From assembly GCA_018894105.1 (NCBI GenBank), contig CM032118.1:33460690-33524689 (forward strand): DNA of 64,000 nucleotides, given 5' to 3'. This document shows positions 11,796-21,381 of this stretch, piece by piece (position 1 is the first letter of the stretch; the number at the start of each line of letters is the position of its first letter). The notes under the pieces were generated by a model. It did no database searches. It worked only from the letters and a program-made list of their open reading frames with translations, and was not told the origin of the DNA. This DNA comes from Jacaranda mimosifolia (lineage: Eukaryota > Streptophyta > Magnoliopsida > Lamiales > Bignoniaceae). The translations under genes were made by a program, and so were the position numbers.

Positions 11796-12126
11796 TATCT
11801 TAAAAATAATATCACAACCAATCACAACCTTACATCAAATTGCCACATAAAATCGCTATAATCATTACATTTTATCTCACAATTATTCACAACCTCATTT
11901 CTCATTTCTTATATCTCTCAAACATCAAAACAACCCCAAAATCCCTAAAACATGAAAAATAAGACATGATCTCACAAGCAATCACAACCTTAGATTTCCT
12001 TTCTTCACCAAATTTTCTAATTTCATTATGAAAATTTGCATTTTTGCAAGGAACAAAACTACCTTTTGGACCCTTTCTACTAGTAAGAGGTTTTCTATTA
12101 AGAGTGCATGCTTAACGGACCAAACA

Positions 12127-12656
12127 ATGCCCGTTTGGTTTTGCTTTCAAATATCATTATTTTCTCCTGAAAATAAAAATAGAAAGCTATCAATTTATCC
12201 CATATTTTCACAGGCATTTTTATTCTCAACACATTTTCCCAATCTCTCTCTCTCTCTCTCTATACACACACACACACAAATAGTGCCCGTTTGGTTTTGC
12301 TTTCAAATATCATTTTTATTTTCTCCTGAAAATGAAAATAGAAAGCTATCAATTTCTCCCGTATTTTCACAGGCATTTTCATTCTCTCTCTCTCTCTCTA
12401 TATCTATATATATATATATTTCTTTATTTATTTATTTTCACACTTTATTTTATTCTACTCTCATTTGCACAACTTTTAATACTAAAACACAACAATATCC
12501 AAATACAACTCATTTTCAACCCTACATAATCATTTTATTTTAAACAAAATATTCAAACAACATTTTGTTTTCAAACTTACATTTATAACCAATTTTTCAC
12601 TAGTCATTTTCACCAAAAAATGAAAATGCCTTCAAAAAACAAAACCAAACAGCCTC
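12127..12656. mobile_element. MITE with duplicated left half
   Basis: A block starting TGCCCGTTTGGTTTTGCTTTC occurs at 12128 and again at about 12284. Each copy is followed by the same ATTTTCTCCTGAAAAT and TTTTCACAGGCATTTT motifs and a CT-rich run. The right end is AAAACCAAACAGCCTC at about 12641-12656. A diverged inverted copy of the left half lies at about 59960-60130. The open reading frames across it are CT and TA repeats and are not genes. Confidence 0.6.
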
Positions 12657-12778
12657 TTAATATTGTTCAAGTCCTAATGGCAGAAAAAATTTGTGAAGAA
12701 ACATTTGGAAGCTTCATCACCATATTAAAATCTTCATTTGGAAGCTTAGTGATCATTTGAAAACAAACACTCCCTTAA

Positions 12779-13111
12779 GGTCTGTTTGGTTTCATTTTCA
12801 AAGCATATGTTCATATTTTCTACTATTCCAAAATAAAAAAAAATTAAAAAACCTTTTTATATATTTCACCCAACATCATTTTCATTTTTATTTTCAAAAC
12901 ACATTTCCCAATAATCTATATATCTTTTCTCTCTATTCTATTATTTTTATCTCTCCCCACCTAAAACCTACTAAAACCAACATAATCATTACTTTTTCTA
13001 TAATTTATCCAAATACAAACTCATTTTCAACTCATTTCCATTAACTAATTTTCAATATTTTGAAAATGATGGCAATGAAAATTAGAAATGAAAATAAAAC
13101 CAAACAGGCCA
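12779..13111. mobile_element. Tourist-like MITE
   Basis: The ends GGTCTGTTTGGTTTCATTTTC and GAAATGAAAATAAAACCAAACAGGCCA are imperfect inverted repeats. TAA flanks both sides (12776-12778 and 13112-13114), the PIF/Harbinger signature. About 333 bp, AT-rich, no coding capacity. Confidence 0.7.
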
Positions 13112-13694
13112 TAATAAGTTCTCGTGTTTTGTATTAATATGGCAGATTAAGTTTATAGGGTAAAAAAGTAAAAATAAAATAAAATAACCCAATTAAATAA
13201 TTAATAAGTAAAAGGCCAGTGAGCCCAATTAATCAAACTCATAAATGTAGCCTCCAATCCAAATAGGTCAAAGCCTACTAAAAATTTAATCACTATAAAT
13301 ACCAACTACCATAGTCGAAAGGGAGACAAAAAATCACTTGCAAAAAGTCCAGAGCTCTAACTCTATATAAAAGCATTCCAAAGGAAGAACTTTCTAAATT
13401 TCACAGACTTCTGGAGAGAACCCTAGTTCCATTTATTAGCAACATCATCTTGACGCTATCTATGGGAATTCCCATTCAAGAAAAAGGATCATTGAGAACA
13501 TAAACGAGCTTCAAAGCTCAAGATTCCCATATCCCAATGATACTTGGAGACAAGGACATGAAAGGCAGTCAACCAACAGCACCCTCGCTATCAACATCAC
13601 GTCCCGGGTCCGTGAGCCCATTGGATGCAAGAATTACCTCCGAACACAATCAGTGCATCATAAACTTAGGCTATGATCAATTTGCCCAAAAGAA

Positions 13695-14895
13695 ATATTC
13701 AATTAATGCACATGAGTTCTTTGGCTAGAACTTATATGGTAATAATTCTTTCAGTATTTAGTCCATGTGAGATGGGCATTACAATCGCTCCTTTTTTAGA
13801 ACACAATGTCCTCACCACAACGTGACACAGATCCAAGGTCAGTCAGCAGGTGTTAGGACTCTAGAGGTGGTTCCTGCATGTGTAGCGCTTTGTACCGCAG
13901 GTTCAAGAGGTGGCTCCCACACCATTGTACTTAGTCCCATATAGCACTTAGCTCCCTATATTTCGGCTGGTGACTAGCTTTGATACCATTGGTCATGTCC
14001 CGGGCTCACGAGCCCTCCAGCCACCATAACGAAACTTACAAAGTATTCGAAATTAGTTTCATACCAGCATATAACAAAGATTCTACGTCGCATAGATTTC
14101 ATATCACGTAGCAAAATATTATAATCGACATGGTTATGCAAAAAAACATATTTACACATTTTAAGGATTAAAATATAGTCCCTCATACTAAAAAATATTT
14201 TAAACCTTAAACATATATAAAGCACTCACCTAACAACTCTTATAAAGCTAAGTGAAAAAACACAACTTCAAAATCTTTCCTCTCTTTTTCTTCATCTAAT
14301 ATTCTCTCTTTTTCCTCTAATATTCTCTCAACCCACAAAAAAGGTACGTTCTCGCATATTTTCTGACATATACATAGCCTAATTTTATAACTCATAATTT
14401 AATTTCTACTAACACATATTTAGAAGATCACTACTTTACATTCTTAAATAAAATGGCCTTTACATATTCTTGAATTACAATGATTCTATTTCTTCATTCT
14501 TAAATAAAATATCACTATACGTTCTTGAATTAAAATGTTACCTTTCCCTATTCTTCTTTCTAACTTATAAAATGATGACCATAAATATATGATCGAAATC
14601 TAATAATTCATGTACTTAACACTCTATTGAATTTATTATTATAATCATCATCATCATTTTTTAGAGGGCGTAACAACCATCCATCCTTTAGAATGCGACG
14701 TCTTTGTACCGAGTAACACGATTCAGATCAGTCACCAGGCATTAAGACTCTAGAGATGGCTCTTATAGGTTCAAGATATGGTTCCCACATGTGTTGTATC
14801 CAATGGATGCACATGAGTTTTTCGAATAAAGTTCATATGATAATTATTCTTTCAGTATTTAATCCATGTAGGATGAGGCATTACAACCATTGACT
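13695..14895. repeat. Diverged direct repeats inside the gypsy remnant
   Basis: A block at about 13705-13945 (ATGCACATGAGTTCTTTGG..., ATTCTTTCAGTATTTAGTCC, GACTCTAGAGGTGG, GGCTCCCACA) recurs in circularly permuted order at about 14660-14895 (GACTCTAGAGATGG, GGTTCCCACA, ATGCACATGAGTTTTTCG, ATTCTTTCAGTATTTAATCC). A GTCCCGGG...GAGCCC motif also occurs twice (about 13600 and 13998). This reads as an old tandem duplication with about 700 bp of unrelated sequence inserted between the copies. Confidence 0.55.
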
Positions 14896-15179
14896 AGTCA
14901 TATGCTTGGAGCGTTTTTTATGCCGGTTGCCCGAATTGGCCCCTTTACCCCATTTGTAGGAGATCAAAATTATAATACACATAGGCTACAAATGTAGGAG
15001 ATCCGTTATACCCAGGACCCCATGGCTAGAAGAAAAAGTTGACGAATTTGAATTTAGAGCAAAGGAAGAGCTCAAGACTATAGATATTGTCCCAGGCAGC
15101 CCTCGTAAAGACTACTAAGCTCGGAGATAACAAGCTACTATAAGCTAAGTACATTCAACCAGTCCAATTTCTCGAGTAG

Positions 15180-18100
15180 TTGGTCAATGTGGTATTGGTG
15201 CCCAAGCTTAATGGAAAATAGAGGATGTGCATTGACTTCATCGATCTGAATAAAGCTTGCCCAAAGGATTTATTTACACTCCCTCGGGTAGATGCGCTGA
15301 TAGGTTTCATGGCAGAATACAAGACGCTGAGCTTCTTATATGCCTACCAAATGTACAACTAAATTAGTCTAGCCCCGAAGGACCAAGAGAAAACGAGCTT
15401 CATAATCACTCATGGCATATACTGCTACAACGTGATGCCCTTTGGCTCAAGAATACTGGCACTACCTACCAAAAGTTGGTTATATCAAGAGAAATATAGA
15501 GGTGTATGTAGACAAATTAATTTTTGGACAATTAAAAAGCGACATGCATAAAATAGTATATCGGTTATTAATTTAAAATTTTCTATTTATGTATTGAGAT
15601 TTATTAAATTTAACCCCAAAAGTAAATAGTTATTTTTAATTAATACCCTAGTATTTATTTTATAAGCAAATCAAATATCAACAAGTGTCAAGGAGAAGTG
15701 TCACAGCCAATCAAATCAAGTCTTGTGGCCTAGCAATCTCGGGCTAACCAAGTTGTGACATGTCATATCTATGTACGTGGATCAATCAAGTCAAGAATAT
15801 TTGATATTATCTCTTAATATTCGTACCAAAGAGATAAATATAAAAGAATTCCAAGTCATTTCAGAGTCTTCTGCTAAACACCTATATAAAGGGTATAATC
15901 GAGGCTTATTGCAAAGATACTCATATGCACACATACATATACATACTGAAATTCAAGTCTCAAGTTTTCAAAGCTCAAGTCTAAGACTCAAGTCTTCAAG
16001 CTTCAAGTTTCTGCCTTGATAAAGTATTACTATCGCGAAGATCTTATACCTCTTTAAGGAATCAAATCATCAACTCCTTTGATCTTGTAGTCAAGGTTCG
16101 AGTTCAAAGAAATTTCATAGTGCTCTTTTATCAAGTCAAAGGATACTGCAACATATGTTCAAGAACAAGTTCCAAGCCCCTGGATCATATATTAGGGGAA
16201 GAATAAGGGGCTTAGCTTTGTTAAGGGATTTATTTTCTTTGATAAATTGTACTTCTCTTGTATTCATTAAATTGAATTTGTCAATTATTTTTCTTGTCTC
16301 GTGATTTAATTTTTGCAGGCAATGAAATTTGGTACGAACAATGTACATAGATGATATGATGGTCAAAAGCCACGAGCAAAGAGACCACCTTCGTGATCTA
16401 GGAGAATGCTTCACCATCCCAAGGAGGTTCAATTTATGACTTAACCCAGTGAAATGTGCCTTTGGAGTGTGTAGAGGAAAATTCCTAGGACATAAGGTTT
16501 CGCAACATAGGATAGAGGCTAATCCCCACAAGATAAGAGTAATACTGATGTTGCCTCCATGTAAAATCCAAGAAGCACAGATGTTGGCGGGGCACCTAGT
16601 TACTCTGAACTGCTTTATTTCCCACTTCACAAAAAATAAACTATCATTCTTTAGATCCTTATGGGAGCTAAGGTCTTTGAGTGGACCAAAGAATATGACA
16701 AAACCTTCCAACAACTGAAGGTGTACTTGATATCACCCTCACTGCTCAAGAAGCCTAAAATAGGAGAGTAAGAAAAGGAGCACCAACCGGTATACTATGT
16801 CAATCATCTCTTATAAAGTTCAGATGTGCGATACTCTCCCATCAAGAAGTTAGCCCTAACTATAGTGGCTACCACCTGTAAGCTCCACCCCTACTTCTAA
16901 GCTCATAAGATTGTAGTATTCTCACCAGCTATCCACTAAAAAAAATACTAAGCAGTGTAGAAGCTTATAGAAGGCTAGTCAAATAGGTCGTGGAGCTGAG
17001 TCAATACGAAATTGAATATTACCCTCGACCTGGTATGTAAGCACAAGTCCTGGCCGATTTTCTAATTGAAGGCATAGGAGATGACGCTAGAAGTTCTTTT
17101 CCTACCTGAATCCTTTACGCGGGTGGATCCTCTACTAGTTCTGGCTACGAGACGAGAGTAGTTTCAAAAAGTCTCCGAGGAGACAAATGCAAATACGCGA
17201 TGAGGTTCAACTTCTCAGCTTTCAATAAAGAAGACAAAATATAAAGTATAAAGTTGGCTTATGCAGACGGAGCACGCTATTTTACAAGCCCACAGTGATC
17301 CCCAATTAGTAATGAAGTAAGTTGCAAGAAATTATAAAGCTAAAGAGGAGAACATGGAGAAGTACATCAACCGAGTGGACACAATTAGTCAGATGTTTGA
17401 AAGTTTCACTCTCACGCAAATACCATGCGAAGAAAATTTAGACGCTGATTGATTAGCTAAAATAGCTACTCCCTGGTGGCTGTGAAAAGTTGGTAGATTA
17501 CTTTCTGAACATAAGACGTTCCAAACTAAGAAATCCCTAAAAGTGAAACCCATATGTTTCCCTAAGTTATGGATATTAAAGAAAACACTATAGCATGGAT
17601 AAGCCCCATTGAAAGTATCTACAAGATGGCAATTTTCTTGATGATCAAAAAACAGGCTCACAGGTGAAGATAAGAGCAACCAAATTCACACTACTAGATG
17701 GAGACCTCTACTTATGTATTTCTCTCAACCCTACCTGAAATATATATTCCCAAGAAGGCCTTTGTTGGAATCATTTAGGAGCAAGATCCTTATTAGCCAA
17801 GAGCCTCAAACAATGGTATTTCTAGCCAACCATGCTAAAAGATGATAAAGTATGAGTGAGAAATTGCAAACCTTACCAAGAACACAACAGCTTGAATCGT
17901 TAACCTAGCGCATTCCTATAACTCATCAACAAACCGTGTCCCTTCACTCCATGAGACATGGATATGATGGGATCTTTCCACCAAGCTACTGGCCAGAAGA
18001 AGTTCCATATAGTCAAAGTGGATTATTTCTTCAACTAAGTGGAAGCAAAACCCTTGGTGCACATATTAGAAAAATAAATCGTAAGGTTCATCTAAAGCAA

Positions 18101-18785
18101 CATAATTTGCTGGTTCAGAATTTCGAGCGTTAGTGCTAGACAATGGAACCCAGTTCACAAGAGCCAAACTCAGGCAATGGTGTTAGGAGCTCTCCAGAAG
18201 TAGTTCTTCACGTCTGTAACCGTTCCATGAGCTAACGAAGAGATAGAGGTCACAACTAAGAGCATGCTTCAACACCTAAAGATGCAGCTAGGAGATGCCA
18301 AAGGAGTGTAGGTAGATGAACTCCCTTTCTTACTTTAGGTATACCGAACTACTCCCATAACATCTATTGGAGAATCATTATTCAATCTGGTATATAGAGC
18401 AAAAAAAGTCATCTCAGTAGAAGTTGGAGAAATTAGTTGGTGGGTAAAAACTATGGTGTCCTTCAAATTTTGCAGGAAATAAGAGCAAACCTTAACCTGT
18501 TCCTCAAAAGAAGAGAAGCAAAGGATGTCTTGATAGAGATTATAAAGTCAGGATCACAAAAGTGTACAATGGTAAGGTACGCCTAAGAAACTTTCAAGTC
18601 AGGGATCTAGTGATGAGGAAAGCAAATGCTTCAATACCCCTTAGCAAACTAGACGCTAAGTGGAAATGCCCTTACAATATAGTGGAGATCGCAAACCCGA
18701 GTGTATACAAGTTGTAAATGCTGGAAGGAAGAGAACTACCCAAAATTTGGAAGATCTCCAACTTTATGAGGTTCTATGCATGAAA
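15180..18785 (+). pseudogene. gypsy polyprotein remnant (RT, RNase H, integrase)
   Basis: This is the coding remnant of the gypsy element, recognisable only in short runs across all three frames. Reverse-transcriptase motifs lie at 15185-15450, resume after the inserted LTR with YIDDMMVKS at about 16344, and continue with the thumb-like region at 16449-16700 (CAFGVCRGKFLGHKVS). RNase H remnants follow at 16790-16920, another conserved stretch (TLTQIPCEENLDAD) near 17405, and integrase at about 17890-18780. Motif spelling matches the Tat/Athila-like side of plant Ty3/gypsy. No frame stays open across a whole domain, so no product is expected. Confidence 0.75.
15507..16340. mobile_element. Solo LTR inserted in the gypsy RT catalytic motif
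   Basis: 834 bp beginning TGTAGACAAATT and ending TACGAACA, with the TG..CA termini of an LTR. GTGTA (15502-15506) and ATGTA (16341-16345) flank it as a 5-bp target duplication with one mismatch. Removing it restores the host reading GAG-GTG-TAC-ATA-GAT-GAT, that is EVYIDD, across the junction. It contains a promoter-like CTATATAAAGGG at about 15882. Internal sequence and a second LTR are missing, so it is a solo LTR left by recombination. Confidence 0.75.
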
Positions 18786-19118
18786 GGAAGGTGATCCCCC
18801 CACATTTAACTAGTATTTCAAAATATTATTATTTTTTATTTGATAGTTATTCTATATTTCCTAGTACTTATATTTGTCTTGAGTAAAAAATTGTCTTAGA
18901 TAATGGATGGCGTCTATCTATTTTATTTTTTCCTTTAATAAAAGTTTCTTGATGTTTCCTCACAATTAGATTTGCTTTTTAGTGAGTAATGCAGAATCAC
19001 ACTTTTTGTGTAACACCTAGGAGGCATGCACACCACAAAAAACACACAACAAAAGCACAATGTTAATTACGACATGCACGACTCCGCGCCAAAATTATCA
19101 ATCAAGCTACCTTAATAC

Positions 19119-19330
19119 CACTATAAAAATCTCTAGAGGTCGCATAATGAAGACCACTATAACATCCCTAGGGAGGTTGTGGCGAAGGCCACTATAACAT
19201 CTCTTAGGGAGCGCGTGGTGAAAGATCATTATAAGACTCCCCAGAGGGTGCAAAACGAAAGATCACTATAAGATCCCCCAGGAGGCATACAGCGAAAACT
19301 ACTATAAGATCCCCAAGGGGCATGTGGCAA
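19119..19330. repeat. Minisatellite of about 42 bp, five to six copies
   Basis: Units share the pattern CCACTATAAxATCCCxxAGGGxGG followed by xxGTGGCGAAGG, starting near 19119, 19160, 19202, 19246, 19288. Copies are diverged. It lies just after the integrase remnant, where several plant gypsy lineages carry tandem repeats in the 3' untranslated part. Confidence 0.7.
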
Positions 19331-19603
19331 ACACATCAAAGCCCGCAATAAATATAATATTTCTATATGATCTAATAAGTATATGTGTATACTGTAACAA
19401 CTATATATATAATTAATTAAACATATATTTTACTAGTTACATAAAATTGTTTAAATTTAATTATTACATGAATTCATTATTATATTTTAAGTATACATAT
19501 TAAGGATAGTTTAAAGTATATTTAATAAATTTACTCTATTCTCAAAAAATTATTTTATAAATACTATATAAAAATTGTTATATGCACAATATTACTAACT
19601 CAA

Positions 19604-19724
19604 ACCTCACAACCAACCAACAACTCATAACTTTTTTCTCAAAAGAACCTCACAACCAATCAACAATTCATAATTTTTTTCTCAAAGAAACCTCACAGCT
19701 AGCCAACATCTCATAACAATCACC
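19604..19724. repeat. Three copies of a unit of about 47 bp
   Basis: AACCTCACAACCAACCAACAACTCATAA followed by TTTTTTCTCAAAAG repeats with variation at about 19604, 19651 and 19689. It directly precedes the copia insertion site at 19725. Function unknown. Confidence 0.55.
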
Positions 19725-19729
19725 TACAT

Positions 19730-20412
19730 TGTTAGAGAAATTTAACAAATATATTGTGTATGCTTGTGCAAATATATATAATTAAAATATATAACCATAT
19801 AAAATTATGTAACACGAGATAATTTTTAAAGGAAGTAACAGAAAGCCTACTTGAATGCAAAATAAAAATTATATTAGCCGAGGCCTGTTGCTCAACAGTC
19901 TCCTTAAGGTAATATTGCCCCTCACACGGTGCTAGAAGGCTCCTAGCAATTAACCTCCCAAGATACGACGACTCTCCTCTAGTCTAAGGTAGCACCACAA
20001 AAGAATGAAACTATCGAACTTTACTAACTTGGAACTCTTTTTTAATGGATAGTGTATAAGTGTGTAATGTAGTGAGACAGAATGCTAGTATGTATGCTTA
20101 TTTTTTTCCGTGATTTGAGTTGGTTCTAGGCACTCCTATTTATAGTTGTGCAATACAATTTTGTTGATGAGATATGATTCTTCACTAGAATCATAATTCT
20201 TTCTTTTAAGGACAAAACTATAGGATAAAATTCCATAACTTTACTCTTTTAATGAAGAGTCACATCTCCACTAAAGAGTTAGGATCTCAAGTCATAGCTC
20301 TAGATTTTGAGCTAACTTTTCTATAGGGTTATGTCTATCAGAATATATTAAAAATAAATTTTAATTATTTTATTTATACACCCGTACCCTTTTTCCCAAT
20401 GCAGGTAGACTC
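19730..20412 (-). repeat. Inverted LTR at the left end of the copia element
   Basis: Begins TGTTAGAGAAATT, the reverse complement of the LTR 3' terminus, and ends at CCCAATGCAGGTAGACTC, the reverse complement of the LTR near 25670. The reversed TATA region (CTATTTATAG near 20140) is intact. Confidence 0.8.
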
Positions 20413-20843
20413 CTTCTATTGGAGTGCTACCTTAGAAAACCCAAATCACGGAAAAAAAAATAAGCATACATACTAGCATTCTGTCTTACTACATTACACG
20501 TTTATACATTGTCCATTGAAGAAGAGTTTCAAGTGAGTAAAGTTCGATAGTTTCGTTCTATTGGAGTGCTACCTTAGACAGGAGGAGAGCCGTTGTATCT
20601 TGGGAGGTTAATTATCAAGAGCCTTCTAGCACCATGTAAGGGGCAATATTACCTTAAGGAGACTATCGGAGCAATAGACCTCGGCTAAAATAATTTTTAT
20701 TTTGCATTCAAGTAGGTTTTCTATTACTTCCTTTAAAAAGTATCTCGTGTTACATAATTTTATATGGTTATATATTTTAATTGTATATTTGCACAGCACA
20801 AAGCACAAGTATACATGGTATAATTTATCAAATTTTCCTAACA
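20413..20843 (+). repeat. Truncated forward 5' LTR of the copia element
   Basis: Matches the right-hand part of the 3' LTR (about 25940-26351) and ends TTTTCCTAACA. Its first 23 bp or so (TTCTATTGGAGTGCTACCTT, 20415 on) duplicate a segment found again inside the same LTR at 20558. This suggests a template switch at the junction with the inverted LTR. Confidence 0.75.
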
Positions 20844-21381
20844 ATCTTAAGGCAATATATTGTTCTGTTTACTTGTGCTTAATTAATTAACAATTTTAAG
20901 GCTTTATTTTCATCTCTTATACTTGTGTACAAGTCTGACATATATGGTGGAGCTTTCTATGCTATAATATTTGTGCAAAGTAATTTATCTGTTCCATATG
21001 GAAGACAATCCTATTAACTAAGTCTACAATCTGGACTATAGGATTTACATAATCTGCCATGTGGGATTCATTTTCTTGTCTAACTATTCTATTGATCTAC
21101 ATAAGGTTTGCTAAAATTTTAGTTATAATATCCTGATTGTGATAAAGCAATTTTCACCTTATTTGGGAGTTTAGTGTCATTTATACTATTCTAATTGTTG
21201 CAAGGCAATTTGACCATTTAGTTTCTTAAACTTTGTTTCTCAAGATCTTTTGGAAATAGTAACATGATATTAAAGGTGCTAGCCACGTTGGTTGTGATAT
21301 ACTTGTTCATTCTCTATTCATTTCAGAATAAGGTTAATTTCTTGTGGAAAGTTTGTTTGTGTTAATTCTAGAAATTTCATA

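Larger units (their letters stand above)
13125..19330 (+). mobile_element. Decayed Ty3/gypsy LTR retrotransposon
   Basis: The probable 5' LTR remnant ends near 13447 and has a TATATAAA box at 13362. It is followed by TTGACGCTATCTATGGGAA (about 13450-13468), close to the TTGGCGCCGTCTGTGGGAA segment that follows the 5' LTR in many plant gypsy elements. The pol remnants come in order: reverse transcriptase from about 15180 (VLVPKLNGK, CIDFIDLNKACPKDL, TSFIITHGIYCYNVMPFG), RNase H near 16790-16920 (VYYVNHLL, RYSPIKKLAL), and the integrase C-terminus at 18540-18780 (RLRNFQVRDLVMRK, LDAKWKCPYNIVEI). Stops and frameshifts are everywhere. A solo LTR interrupts it at 15507-16340. No matching 3' LTR was found, so the right boundary is approximate. 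Confidence 0.75.

Noticed and set aside
12028..12543. 171-codon frame with repeated FCFQIS and SLSLS stretches
   Set aside because: It translates a duplicated MITE half and CT/TA runs; a copy of the same sequence on the other strand near 60000 gives a similar frame.
15502..15560. A second copy of the RT catalytic motif (VYVDKLIFGQLKSDMH) upstream of the YIDD motif
   Set aside because: It falls inside the solo LTR once the GTGTA duplication is recognised; only the first few codons belong to the gypsy element, and the rest is coincidental similarity.
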